A DNA stretch of 64,000 bases, taken from Phytophthora hibernalis. Its lineage: Eukaryota > Oomycota > Peronosporomycetes > Peronosporales > Peronosporaceae. The stretch covers positions 2,108,001 to 2,172,000 of the forward strand of contig JAAKBF010000171.1 of the NCBI GenBank assembly GCA_012656075.1, written 5' to 3'. Position 1 is the first letter of the stretch. Each line of letters starts with the position of its first letter. Below are positions 11,342 through 22,738 of the stretch, piece after piece. The position numbers and the translations under genes are program-made. The notes below the pieces were generated by a model. It ran no database searches. It was not told the origin of the DNA and was given only the letters and a program-made list of their open reading frames with translations.

Positions 11342-14300
11342 ATGGTGCTCAGGTGTCGACGGTTGGATATCTCGCTGCTACTTGCGATTCTGATGGTACT
11401 TGAGCTCATACCATCCATTCCGACTACCGCGCAGTCGCTTGTAGTGTCGGAGGCCAATTGCTCCATCGCGGACGAAGCGCAGAACGCGTCGGTGGCGTTA
11501 AGCTGGAAATTGTTTGACGGAGACGTCAACTACACGAGGATTTCCCATTCCAGTGAAGCTTTACTGTCCACTGCATCTTCACTGTCCGATCGATTGCTGA
11601 TTCTTGGAGGAATCGAGTACGAGTCGGCCCAGCCCGTGGTCGACAGCCCCGTGCTGGTGTACAACATCGCCACGAACGTATTCCTCAAGCCGCAGGACCA
11701 GATCTTGTCGGCGGTCTCAGCAGCGTATCAAGCCACAGGCTCCACTATCGAAAGCGTGTTCGTGTCCCCAGCAAGTCGAACGGACCACGCGTCCTTCCTC
11801 ATCCAGGGTGGAGCCGTGTTCCTGTTTGGCGGACAGAGCAGAGAGTTTCTCAACGATACATGGCGAGGGTGTGTCGATGTCAGCTCAAGCACCATGATCT
11901 GGGACGAATTGGTCACTGCCACGGACGCTACTACCATCGCAGCAATTCCGGTCCCTCGTATCGGACATTCGTTCACCCAAGTGTTCGAGAACAGTACCAT
12001 GATCGGTGCTCTGGTGTTCGGAGGACTGTCGGGGATTATATAGAGGTCAGTGGTCTACACATGGCTTTTATCACCAAAGCTTCCTCCTCTTTGTCCCCAG
12101 CGTGCACAAATCGTGGCCCGAAACTTGCGTGGCGAATGCTGAAAGCTTCTGCTTTGACGGATTCCGGAACGGTCCCCACTGCTCGAGCGAATCACGCCGC
12201 AATGACAACGTCTAAGCTCTTCATGACCTCGAAACCCGCGTGTCTGGTTGTCCATGGAGGCAAAAGTACCCAAGAAGGCGTCATTTTCAACGAACTCTGG
12301 CGCTTGTGTCCTCCATTAGCCTCCGACTCATCAATTCCCGCGGAGAGACTAAACTACACCTGGGAACTTCTCACAGAAATCGGAACTACTCCCGGCGCAC
12401 GATACGGGGCGAGCATGACGTTCGTGGACGAAGGAAAGCTTGCTCTCGCTGGAGGTTCGTACACGTTTCCAAGCGATTTTCTCAGTGACACCTGGGAACT
12501 CAATGTGAATGCTACGCAGTGGGTCCGCCTCTCCTTCACGGAGGACTACACACCTCCACGTCGAGGCCACTCGCTGTCATTTTCTCGACAACCACTCGGT
12601 TGTTCCTCTTTGAGGTAGAGATCGCTACGCAGTCGTCACAAAAAGAATGCAAGCTGCCTACTACGGCGCTCCGTTCTGCGCGATTGGTCTGAAGATCACG
12701 TTTTGCACCGCCACTTCCAAATACGTATGCATCGCGTGTCCTGCCGGATCCTATCTGGAAAGCGGCTCGCGAAAATGTTTGTTGTGTCCTCCAGGAACAT
12801 TTTCCTCCGCGGGGTCGGCCGATTGCACGCAATGTCCTGCTGGAACCTTTAGCTCAGACGTCGGAAAGGACAGCCGCATCCCGTGCACTTCGTGTCCTGC
12901 TGGTACATTTTCCCAAGCTGTAGGCGCTGTGTCAAGTGCTGCTTGCAATGCGTGTGCACCTGGCACTTTCACCGCTGCTTCTGGATCTGTGTCATGCTCC
13001 AGTTGTGCAGCAGGAACATTTTCCAGTCTCAACGCTTCAGCATGCGCTGCTTGCCCCCGAGGAAAGTATAGCCCCGCTGGAGCTGGCGCTTGCATTGAGT
13101 GCGCTGCAGGCACGTATATCCCAAGTACTGGCTCGAGTTCGTGCCTGTCTTGTCCAAGAGGATTTTTCAGTAACTCCGGTGACGTGGGTTGTTCACCTTG
13201 CCCAGCCAATACCTTCAGCTCCTCTATCGGTGCATCATCTTCAGACTGTTACGCGTGTCCTTCTTACGCGTTTACAACCTCGAGTGGCCAAAGCTCGTGC
13301 CTGGTCTGCTCGCCAGGCTCGTCATGGACAGGAGATACGTGTACGTTGTGCAGCAAAGGATTTTACTCATCTACCGGCACGAGCGGGGCCTGTGTTTCTT
13401 GTCCAAAAGGCTCGTACGCTGCAGACCTCGGGTCGTCGATCTGTCAGAGCTGTCCAATTGGGAAATTCACAAGCGCTACCGGGACGACAAATTCCAGCGA
13501 GTGTCAACTGTGCGCCAGTGGATCATTCTTGAATGGGGAAGTCTGTCAAACGTGCGGAGCGGGCACGTATCCTGAACCAAGCGGGTTCTGCTCAGCTTGC
13601 GCTCCTGGTAGCTACTTTTCTGGTGGAGGAACGTCTGAAGCCTTAGACACTTCACTGGGTTGTGTTTCCTGCCCGTCCATGAGCTACAGCAGAAACCTTG
13701 GAGCCACCAGTTGCTCTGTCTGCACAGATAATACTTATTCGATGGAAGCGTGGCGGAGCTGCATTTCTTGCACTGCCTCCCAAGCATCAATGCCAGGTTG
13801 TGTGACGGGACGCAATAGCCTCTTGTGTTCTGGCAACGGAGAGTGTGCCTATGGGGGTGCGCTTGCAATGCTAGCTGGGTCGGTGGAGACTGCAGTGTTC
13901 CTGTCGACAATACGTCCACAACTTCCGGGCCAGCAGTTTTATTTTTCCCGGATGCACCACTTCAGCTTGTCAACGCATCGGTATCCACAACCGCGAGCAA
14001 TATCGAAGTTTTCATTGCTCGATCTGGGAATGGCAACTCTCGATTGCAAGGTATCGTTGCCTGGACGTCGAGCAATTTCTCTGCCAGTGCATCTGCGCTT
14101 CCGACCAATCTCACTTTTGCACCAGGTGAATCTTTAAAGTCCATCCAGATCCCGATTTCGCAGCTTTCACTGAGGACTGGCTGTCGATTCTTCACTCTGT
14201 CTTTGACAGATCTCAACGGAGCTACCACTAGTGCAGTTTCGTCCGATCCTGACAACAAATTGACGGTGTACGTTGACGATTTGAACGGTGGATCCCTTGG

Positions 14301-16362
14301 AGCTACAGAAACGTCAGTAGACTCTTCGTATATACGACAAGCAAACGGAACTTCGCTTGCTGTGGCGACATTGAATCGTGTTGTAGCGACCCAAGCCACG
14401 CTGTCACCTCAATCAGCCACCACAAATACAAACGCCGGTCTGGCATTGCGTGACCAGCAGTTGAATCTTCTGGTTGCGATAGATTTCTCCGCTGTCTGGG
14501 TTTTGAGTTCATGGATCTACTTCCTGCAATCATTGCCCAACTTCAGATCGTATATCGATCTGTACCCGACGGCGTTAGATTGGGACTGGTGAATGCCACT
14601 ACTACAACGCCAACCGCGGCGTTTTACTCGAGTTTCGCGGGCTTCTTTGATGCAGCACAGACACTTGCTGCATTCAGTGCAGGAAATTCACCACCCGACT
14701 GGGACTGGGTCTCAAAAGCTTTGGTGGCCAGTAGCACGTCTTGGCCAGCAACAGATCGCAGGCAAATGCTGATTGTTGCAGGTGATACTCTCGTAGCAGG
14801 GTCCGTCACGTTGTCGTCCACGTTGATCGGCCAGTTGCGCTCACAAAATGTCTTCGCATTTACACTCTCACAGATGCAAACAACCTTCACTAGCGGCAAT
14901 GACGTGATGAAAAGCGTAGCATTCGGCACAACAGTAGTAATTCCGTCGGTACTTCGTCAGGCCTTTGAGCAGAAGGACATTGCTTTACCTTCGAGCGCAA
15001 ACATCCTTAACGACCCAGCTGGGCTCGTCTCGTCCGTACAGGTGCCTTCGTTTTCAAGTGGTTCGAGCTCGTTGCCAATTGTCCGCGTCAGTATGGGGTC
15101 TTTCCCCACTCCAGCTCAACTAAAAGCATTCACCTCGCTGACGATCACGATTGGTATCCCTGGTGGACCCGTAATATTCATCGAAATTCGTGAGCCCGGG
15201 CAAGCGTGCTTTACACCGACGCAGGCCATTGTAGTTGACTCACTTCCGCTAAGTGGATGGGCTGACGCGTGGCATCTCTCCACCTTGAGCAACATCCAAC
15301 GACTGTGGAGTCCTTCCACTGGTTCATCGACGCTCGAAATGATGCTGTATCAAGACACGTCGCTGCTGCGTAAATCAACCAGCACGATTTTATCAATCTC
15401 GGACTCTGTATCTACGCACCTGAGCTTAACAAGAACCTTCCCAGGCTCATTCTTTGCGGCAGGTCTGTCGTTGGCAACACGCGGGTACTGGAGATCGGGC
15501 TCTGGTGGAACAGCAAATTGCAGTATTCAGCTGGACATGATCGGTACTAATACGAGTCTGACTGCATCCAGCGTAGTTCCCTTCGCGTCACACGTCACTC
15601 CAGGCGAATGGAACTACGGCTACTCGAAAAACATTATTCCTTGGGAAATGAGCAGCATGACAATTGACCTCAAGTGCAAAACTTCATCACCGGGGGTTGT
15701 CGTCGAGTGGGCAGCATTCGGTTTGCTTCCTGACCCAGACTTTGCTTGCAAGTGTCCTCGCGGCTTCTATCACGACACTCTCTCTCATGCAGGAGGAGAC
15801 GGATCTTGCGAACGTTGCGCTGCGGGCTTCTTCTGCGCTGCAGGACTCAAACGTCGATGCCCTGACGGCACTTTCTCCTTTGGAAAAGCAGCATCCTGCG
15901 AGGCCTGTCGGGATGGGTGGATTTGCACTGACGGCCTGGCACGGGTCTGCGATCCTGGAACATACTCGACACCATCATTCTCCTGCGGCATCTGTCCAAG
16001 CGGCTACGCGTGCCGGAATGGGAAGAAATCGATCTGCCCCGCTGGCACATTTTCGCCCAAGCTGTCTAGCGAGTGCCAGAGCTGCCCCCAGGGACCATAT
16101 CTCGCTTGGAAGGGTGCGTGATCTGGTGTCAACAACATATTTCCCCGCTAACACTCACCTTCGACTTACTTTTGACGCTCGTTATCCCAGGTCGTCCACG
16201 TGCGAGCTCTGCCCGCTGGGGCGGACATCCAACTACCAGAGGGACCACTGCATCACTTGTCCGCCCGGTGAAGCAACGTTTTACGCAGGACAGCACCCTT
16301 GTTCCTCCTGTGCTGCATCCGCATTTCCAATCCGCAATCAAGCTGAGGTTTGCCTTGCATGA
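11342..16362 (+). CDS. large secreted protein: signal peptide, kelch repeats, ephrin-receptor-like Cys-rich repeats, Calx-beta-like and VWA-like regions
   Basis: The start at 11342 is chosen because it gives a classic signal peptide (basic LRCRRL, then a hydrophobic ISLLLAILMVLELIP core). Residues 90-430 contain kelch-type blades (FLFGGQSREFLNDTW, GHSFTQV...VFGGL, GARYGASMTFVDEGK). From 12720 to 13830 come about a dozen Cys-rich repeats of the CPAGTFS...C..C type, as in GCC2/GCC3 or ephrin-receptor-like domains. These are followed by an EGF-like motif, a Calx-beta-like domain (about 13920-14290), a VWA-like region (VAIDFSAV, about 14460-14900) and further Cys-rich repeats at the C-terminus. 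Six single bases appear missing (about 12031, 12580, 12612, 13853, 14501, 16091). With these and one intron the length is exactly 1,650 codons. No transmembrane segment is seen, so it is probably a secreted adhesion or matrix protein. Confidence 0.82.
16114..16190 (+). other. intron near the 3' end of the secreted-protein gene
   Basis: 77 bp with donor GTGCGTG, a CTAAC branch-type sequence at 16148-16152 and acceptor TTATCCCAG. The splice is phase 2 and restores the Cys-rich frame (TCELCPLGRTS) when one G is allowed at 16091-16093. The length matches the introns in the neighbouring DUF4954 gene. Confidence 0.75.
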
Positions 16363-16521
16363 ACGCCAGCAACGCTAGCGCATCTATTTATTTAGTAGTG
16401 TAATCACACACGTGCTACAAAGGCAGCCACTCTTTGCTTGATGTCGTTTGCAGTCCTGCCCATTCCATTGCAAAATGCACACTCAGATTTCACACGTTTT
16501 AGCAGCAAGTAGCGAAGGATG

Positions 16522-18741
16522 CTACATCCGATAGTCTAACCTTTGAGCTCGAAGGACCACAGCCTCATTGGATGCTGGCTTGTGCACATCCGAGTAATCT
16601 GGGATGATTCGTTGGCCGCGAGCGTCGTCGCGCGCCTTGCCATCAGCCGCCTTGTCGGCAACCTCGAACCTCATGGATACAAGATCGTTCAGGCATTCGC
16701 GAATACTCGTCTTAACGTCAAATTCTTCCACCAGAGTGGCGAGCGGATGGTGAGACCTAAAGGAGACCACAGCCCACAAATGCCTTAGTAAGCCCAACCA
16801 GAGTATCACGCCGCCCTGTAACAAGTAGTTTACCTGTCCACAGAGCCAACGATGCCGTCAGCAGACACTCTGCCGCTCTCAACCTGAACCAAGAGATCGT
16901 CAAGAGCGTAAAGCTTGATGAAGAATGTATACGCCGCAATTCCGGCTCGACGAGATGACTCGCGCATATAGTTCTTGCCCAAGCCCCGCACTTGTTTGTC
17001 TGTGTACACCGCTTCGCCGCTCGCAAGGCTAATCTTTGTTTTGCCCTCTGCGGCAGTGAGCTGTGTGCGTGCATCTATTACACATTTAAGAGTTCGAGTT
17101 GGTCTTCAACAAACACCAGTTGTAAATCTGGGTAGCTTACCTTTCATATACTGAACAATTTCTGGTCGGAAAATATCAGACTCGATTTGCGTTCGCTTTG
17201 ACTTGTTGCGCGAGCGGAACTTATCTTCGTTTCTGAGCACCGTAAATACGCTGCTCGAGAGAACCCACCTATCAAAGGCATCACACAGAAGCATTAGCTT
17301 GAAAGCCAACCACAACACCGTTAACTTCTTGCACTCCGTACCCCGGCGAGATCTCGTTTATGGCTGGTGACAGCGACGAGATGTTGTGAGCTGGAGTATT
17401 GATCAGAGCGAATGGCATCGCCACCAACTGAGGCAGGGTATTCACCGCTGTTGCAATCACCGAATAGGGGGCTTTTACGAAGTTGCTGGGAAACTTAACG
17501 TTACACCCCAGCCCAAAGAATACACCCTCCCCGTGAAAGAGTTCTTGGTCGGGTGCCTTCAAAGTGTGGTTGCTACCCACATTGGCTCCATAGCCAATGT
17601 TGCCTTTGCCCTTTGGCCAAATCGAGGCAATCAGCAGAGCCTGGTGGTGGAAGCCCACAAAAGGTCCCACAAAGCTGGATGTTACCTCGCCCTCAGCAAC
17701 CGACGTATTAGGTCCAATCACGGAGCTCATGACCACTCCATGGCGCTCGACATGTGCCGTATCGAACAAGAAAGCACCTTCGACCACACTAAGCGCCTCG
17801 ACGGTCGAGTTCCATTGCACGATCGAGTCACGGACGATGCTTTTGGTTCGAACAACAGAGCGCTCGTGTTCAGTCGACAAAATCGTCGAGTTTGCAACAT
17901 CGCAGTCCTCCACAACTGCGTAGTCGCCCACGAAGGTGCATTCCACACGAGAGCACCGCCGTACTCGACCTTTGTGCGCCACAATCGCCATGGGGGCCTT
18001 GATTTCCGCCACGTACCTGTCCACAAAGGTGTCGTACAGTTTCAAGAACTGCACATCTCCCCTCCTTGTAGCCACTCGAGCTGCGAGTGAGAAGGGCAAG
18101 TCTGCCACGACGCGGAGGTTGCGCCCGCCCGTCTCCACCCCCACATGGAGCAAGTTGCCATTGCCGCAAGCTGTGTCCTCGTCCACCGGACCTGTGACTG
18201 TCCCGCACTGGATGACGCTGGCCTGACTGTCCACGAGGACGTTCTTGAGCACCACCGTGTCCTTCACCAGAGCGTCGTCCAGCACCACCACGTCGCTCAG
18301 CGCCGTGTTGTAGATGCCGGAGGGGAACGGGATCCCGTCCACGTTGTGGCGGTAGGAAGTGGAGAAGCAGCCGAGAACCACTTTTCCGTGGAACGAGCAC
18401 TGGCGGATGCGCTGCGTCTGTAGGGGCGAGTGCTGCTCCGTCTTGCGGACGGTGGTCCAGTCCTCGGCTGCAGCAAGATGCAGTTGGAGTCAGATACCCT
18501 TCCCCGTTTCAGATTCTAAAAGAACTGACAAAAGAATAACTAACAGACCCGAGTTGTCGTTGGCTTGGAGCGCGCGGATCTCAGCATCCGAGAGCGGGAA
18601 GGAGGCGGCGACGAAGACACAGCGGCGGGACTGCACGTACTTCATGTGGGTGGAGGCCAGCAGCGGTGAGAGCTCATGTTGCTCGGTACTCAGGTCGTCT
18701 AGCTCTAGCTGCGCGTCCGTTGTAACGGAGAGCTGCGTCAT
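16522..18741 (-). CDS. DUF4954-type left-handed beta-helix (hexapeptide) protein, five exons
   Basis: Exons: 18741-18549, 18467-17342, 17268-17141, 17074-16835 region ending at 16834, and 16756-16522. The introns are 81, 73, 66 and 77 bp, all GT-AG. The spliced length is 1,923 nt, exactly 641 codons, with no frameshift. The protein opens MTQLSVTTDAQLELDD. It then has the family's N-terminal block (AEDWTTVR...FHGKVVLG), a long run of I/V-rich hexapeptide-like turns (beta-helix), the block GVFFGLGCNVKFPSNFVK followed by APYSVIATAVNTLPQ, and the C-terminal block YTDKQVRGLGKNYMRE. From memory these blocks match DUF4954, which I know mainly from Bacteroidetes and a few protists. Its biochemical role is unknown; such folds often occur in acyl- or nucleotidyl-transferases. 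It is tail-to-tail with the secreted-protein gene, 159 bp apart. Confidence 0.88.
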
Positions 18742-19080
18742 ACGGCGCCGACTTGCAAAATCCGAAAAATGGGACACATATTGAAAAAGGGTTAGGTGAG
18801 ACGATTTATCATTTCGCGAAATAATATAACATAATATTATAATAATTGGGCCAGACTGGGATAGCACTTGTTGAGGCGAATAACGTGATGCACACGCCAG
18901 CTCAAAAGGTAGAGGAGACACGAGTATTAATACGTCAAGTACACTGCTGCGCCTGCTTCGCAGCCGCACAGTAGACGACGGACTGTCGAGCATTTAATAT
19001 TTTATCGTTCAAATACTATTCTTTCAACACTACCGTAAAACATGGATCCAGTACTACACATGTTTCCAGTGCAATGTGCA
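18742..19080. other. upstream region of the DUF4954 gene
   Basis: No gene is seen. It contains an AT-rich run (18815-18845) that could lie in the promoter. The minus-strand frame stays open upstream of the chosen ATG without recognisable protein sequence, so I did not extend the gene. Confidence 0.35.
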
Positions 19081-19117
19081 GTTTTCAGGAACCGCCCAAA
19101 GGGCGGTTCCTGAAAAC
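19081..19117. repeat. 17-bp inverted repeat at the left end of the Harbinger-type element
   Basis: GTTTTCAGGAACCGCCC, an AAA spacer, then GGGCGGTTCCTGAAAAC form a perfect hairpin. The inner arm (19101-19117) is the element's left terminal repeat. Its reverse complement also occurs at 21555-21571, the right end. Confidence 0.8.
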
Positions 19118-19363
19118 ACAAATCTCATTTTGGTCGTACTAAACCGCTCATAAAAGGCTCGATGGCAGCTGCGTTTTCGTATCAATTTGGGCCAAGGAGG
19201 GAAATCTGTACAGGGTGGTTGCCACCCCGTACAGATTGGTACAGTGTACTATTCGTCCAAAGCCACGCGTAGCCCGCTCACCCCGCCTCGCAGAGGTGGC
19301 CCACTCACAGAAGCAGTTTCTGCCGGCGACGGCTAGCAGCTCCCAAGTGCCACTCGCTAGCTC

Positions 19364-20268
19364 ATGTCCTCCCTGTCGTCGATGACCTCTCCGGACCCAA
19401 GCCTACAACCGCTTCATGAGACCCATGAGCTCCACGCAACAGTCGCTAACAGCTTCGATATTCCTCTGGCGCAGCGGACGACGAATTCTCTGGCACCGTC
19501 GACTCAAGTACCAAGCACTGCAGGTGTAGTGATTGCTGGCGCACTGCCTGGAACTGTTTCGGACGCTATGGACCGGGACGACCAATCCGGCAGGGCAACA
19601 CCACGTACTCGACGCAGACGTAACATCCCTCGAGCAGCTCAAGGAAGTGGCTTTACGAGGGTCGAAGTCGATGGCCTTCTCGACATTCTCCATTCGCTCA
19701 AGCCAATAGGACGAGACGAGTGGGAGAATGTGGCTCGCCAACACAACGAGCGCTTCTCGGGCGTCGACCGCACGGTGGAGAACCTCCGCCGTAAGTTCGC
19801 CAAGCTTTATAAGACGCATATGGGGTCCGGTGACTGGACATCCCCCGACGTTGCACGTGCTATTCATCTTGCGGCGAGTATCACGCAGCGAGCTGACGTG
19901 GCCAACGGGGATCATATTGCGGAAGACGCTGAGGCGATTTTTGCAGATGACGTTTTCGAGGATGATGAACCACTCCCCATCACTACGGTGGCCGCTGCAG
20001 CACGTCCGCTTGTGCTCCTCGTCAAAGCCGCCAAACGAACAGCAGTGATGGCGATGATCTTTTATCATTGGCGCGGGTTATGATGCTGCAGGATCAACGC
20101 TAAAGGGAGGCCGACCGTGAACAACAGCAGCGCTGGCGTGAAGAAGACCAGCGTCAGCGGGAGCAAGACCAGCGTCAGCGTGAGCAAGACCAGCGTCAGC
20201 ACGATCAAGACCGTGCCGACGACCGCGAGAGAAGCAACCGACTTTTGAGCTACTTGCCACTGCTTTAG
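19364..20268 (+). pseudogene. Myb/SANT-like DNA-binding protein of the Harbinger-type element
   Basis: The frame from 19364 encodes about 90 disordered residues, an Arg-rich patch (PRTRRRRNIPRA), then a conserved Myb-like domain: GFTRVEVDGLLDILHSL, GRDEWENVARQHNERF, and RTVENLRRKFAKLYKT. This resembles the domain I recall as DUF6818 in oomycete proteins. Near 20040 the frame slips. The continuing frame (DLLSLARVMMLQ) meets an in-frame TAA (CAA to TAA), then a Q/R/E/D-rich coiled coil built from 21-bp repeats, ending at 20268. In Harbinger elements such a protein helps the transposase enter the nucleus and bind the ends. Inactive as it stands. Confidence 0.7.
20148..20210 (+). repeat. three 21-bp tandem repeats (coding QRQREQD-like)
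   Basis: Units start at 20148, 20169 and 20190, each close to CCAGCGTCAGCGTGAGCAAGA. They encode the charged coiled-coil tail of the Myb-like protein, so copy number can vary without changing frame. Confidence 0.85.
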
Positions 20269-20481
20269 TTGGAATAACGAAAGCAACACAAGCAAACAAG
20301 GGGGACGATTAAGCAAGAAAGGAGAAGAACTAGTTTGGCTACATTTGTGTTAGAGGATTCTGTTTTAAGCTAGGTATGTACACAGAAATCAACTGGTTAA
20401 TACCAACAAGTCTTGCTCGAAGATTGTATAGCAGCACGCACGTATCAAGGATTAGGCGTCTTTCTCCTCGTTCCTCGTATT

Positions 20482-21470
20482 CTAGCCGGTCTTTAAGCCG
20501 TGGGAAAGAGCTTTGAAACGCTCGCATCCCCACTCAGCAGCTTGGCGTGCTGAGGTAGCTTGGCGTAACATTTCAATATCCGAAGCCGTAGCTGCAGCCC
20601 ACAAGTAATCCTGACTTGACTTGATCAGGAAGGAATATTCCCCAGCTGCAAACGCCGAGTCTACCACGCAGCGATCACCGGTTACTTCATTGACAATTTG
20701 CAGTTTCTGATAAATTCCACCCCATTCCGCAATTTGCGAGTCGTGCAGCGAACCAGGAGCGTTCAAAGCGCATGCGACAATGGTTCCATCAGGCACGAAC
20801 ACTAACACGTTACCAACATAATGGTCGTGTTTCCACCCGTTGTAGAACATGTTCTGAATGACAGAACTACCGCTCTGCTGCAGATAGATTTTCAGCCCAT
20901 CAGCAACAGCAAAAATATCGTGTAGCCGAGAGTGACGCCGGTGAACCACAAAGCTCGTATGAGAAGTCTTCTTCCAAAGCGGATGAACAGCGAGCAAACG
21001 CTTGCAGTGACGCCAAATATGATGCACAGAGAGAACTCTCCGCCACGGGTGCGCGTCCACGCCAGTACAAGAGCCAAACACTGCGTAGCATCTAGTAGGC
21101 GTCGTCGTCCGCGGGTGCTGTCACGTACGCGATGCAGAGCGGCACCGGGTGGTCCGTAGGGTGTATACGTTTCATAGAGCTGCTTGATGCACCCTAGCAA
21201 GTATCGAAACGCTCTGTGATCCAAGCCACTCAATGTGATGAGTGCCTGATCGTCTCCAGATCCGAAAAGCGTCGCGAAGCCCGACATGCTGGGCCATTGA
21301 AGCGATGGTCGCCCCACCCGGTGGTCGCGTAGGCGGCGCTGGCGTTTGCTCAATCTTGATCGGTACGACTGTCTGCGGCGAGAATCCTGGCAACGCTGGA
21401 TAGCGGCAAGAAGAACGAAGAACACGGAAGACATGCCAGCTAGCGTGGGGATTGGATTTGATCGGTGCAA
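20482..21470 (-). pseudogene. DDE transposase of the Harbinger-type element, frameshifted
   Basis: The N-terminal part (21470 to about 20900) has GLDHRAFRYLLGCI and RRLLDATQCLALVLAWTRTR. The C-terminal part (about 20915 to 20482) has the catalytic regions: D in DIFAVADGLK, D in PGSLHDSQIAEW, and the third acidic region AAEWGCERFKAL. A single frame change near 20905-20915 separates them. The order of blocks fits PIF/Harbinger DDE_4-type transposases. It converges with the Myb-like gene inside the same terminal repeats. Confidence 0.72.
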
Positions 21471-21571
21471 AGTACGTTTTCAGGATGCCAAAATTCTGGT
21501 ACGACCAAAATCTTAGTCCGTGGTATTGCGCAATATTTGAAACACACAGAATGGGTTTTCAGGAACCGCCC

Positions 21572-21860
21572 ATTCGGTACCAATAAACAACGAATCATTA
21601 GCGAAAAGTATGCCTACGACTTTTTACCAATTTGTTTTTATACGAGTGCCTCACTGGAATCCGTGTTTTACGGTATTCGATTAAATAATTAACGGAAAAT
21701 CTGCTACCCATGTATTCTAATCCATGTATTACCCAGGTATTGTCCAGGCTGTATTTTATGAAATTTTAAAATAACTTACAAGCTCATTTCGATTTGACGC
21801 GCGGAAGCATATACGACACAAATAGAGAGGCGGCCGCGCCCTCCGCCATCGCCCCCGCTC
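21572..21860. other. AT-rich intergenic sequence
   Basis: No gene, RNA or clear repeat is seen between the Harbinger-type element and the hAT-type element. Confidence 0.3.
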
Positions 21861-21868
21861 CCCGCTAC
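21861..21868. repeat. 8-bp target duplication, left copy (CCCGCTAC)
   Basis: CCCGCTAC directly precedes the first base of the element at 21869 and recurs exactly at 22594-22601. Confidence 0.9.
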
Positions 21869-22593
21869 TAGGGCTGTCGACGTCGAAGCGTCGCTCAGGT
21901 TGCCGTCTAGACGTCGAAAATCGTCGAGGGACGTCGAGCTAACATCAGCTCGACATCGGTTTCCTGTCATTATTTCGAATAAGGATTCTTAAAGATTTCA
22001 TCCTCGCTATGATCCATGCAGCCTCATGAGGGACCCGACATCTACAGTAACCTTATCAGCGATGGACGTTTGGCGCGCTCATTGCTACAAACGTAACAGC
22101 CGGAAGCTACCGACACAAGATGCAGGCGCTGAGGTCACTGCAGCAGAGAGATCAAGCCGAATCCCTTTGTGATGACATAGTAGTACCGTCGGCACTGTAC
22201 CGATGCGATAAATATCAACGCGTGCCTTGATGGGCGAACGCGTTTGAAGGCATTTTCCTTTATAATGTGTATGTGCGTGCTTGCGAGTTGTTGGGGCTCC
22301 TTCCTTGAAGAAAGAAGGAATCCTTCTTCGATTGAGCGCCGGCGGTGGTCGGGGGACTCATTTAACGACAGCTTAATTGAGTCACACATTAAGTAAGATG
22401 AGGCGATGAGGCTTCTCACATCCCCGGCAGATCGATCCTCTCATTGGACTCACTGACATTTTTTTCTACCAATCAGCAGCGCAAATGAGGCTGGATGTTA
22501 GCAAAGCGTCGGCTCGACGTCAGCTGACCTCAAGGGACGTCGGACGTCAGTGTCGGCAACAGACGTCTAAAACCCTCGACGTCGACAGCACTA
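21869..22593. mobile_element. non-autonomous hAT-type element (725 bp MITE-like)
   Basis: The ends are TAGGGCTGTCGACGTCGA and, reverse complemented, TAGTGCTGTCGACGTCGA, identical at 17 of 18 positions. A perfect 8-bp target duplication flanks it. Both features are hallmarks of the hAT superfamily. Many copies of the palindrome GACGTC cluster within about 90 bp of each end (21880-21945 and 22515-22585), like subterminal transposase-binding sites. It contains no convincing coding sequence, so it must depend on a transposase made elsewhere. Confidence 0.88.
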
Positions 22594-22601
22594 CCCGCTA
22601 C
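22594..22601. repeat. 8-bp target duplication, right copy (CCCGCTAC)
   Basis: Exact repeat of 21861-21868 immediately after the right terminal repeat. Confidence 0.9.
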
Positions 22602-22738
22602 ACACGCCTGTTGCTCTTCCCCCCCGCCAAGGCCCCTGCCCTCACACGCCAAGCCCCCGGCACGCGCCAAGATTCCACCAGGAGATGCTCCACGCGTTGA
22701 GAGGCCGACACAAGGTGCCCTGTTCTGCATTACCGACG

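Larger units (their letters stand above)
19101..21571 (+). mobile_element. PIF/Harbinger-type DNA transposon with two convergent genes
   Basis: 17-bp perfect terminal inverted repeats (GGGCGGTTCCTGAAAAC at 19101-19117 and its complement at 21555-21571) flank a plus-strand Myb/SANT-like gene and a minus-strand DDE transposase. Inside the ends a second shared block (TTTTGGTCGTAC near 19129-19140 and its complement near 21499-21510) extends the symmetry. The two-gene layout of Myb-like protein plus transposase is the Harbinger signature. Both genes are frameshifted. The expected 3-bp target duplication is not visible (AAA on the left, ATT on the right), perhaps because the left end is rearranged. 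Confidence 0.75.
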
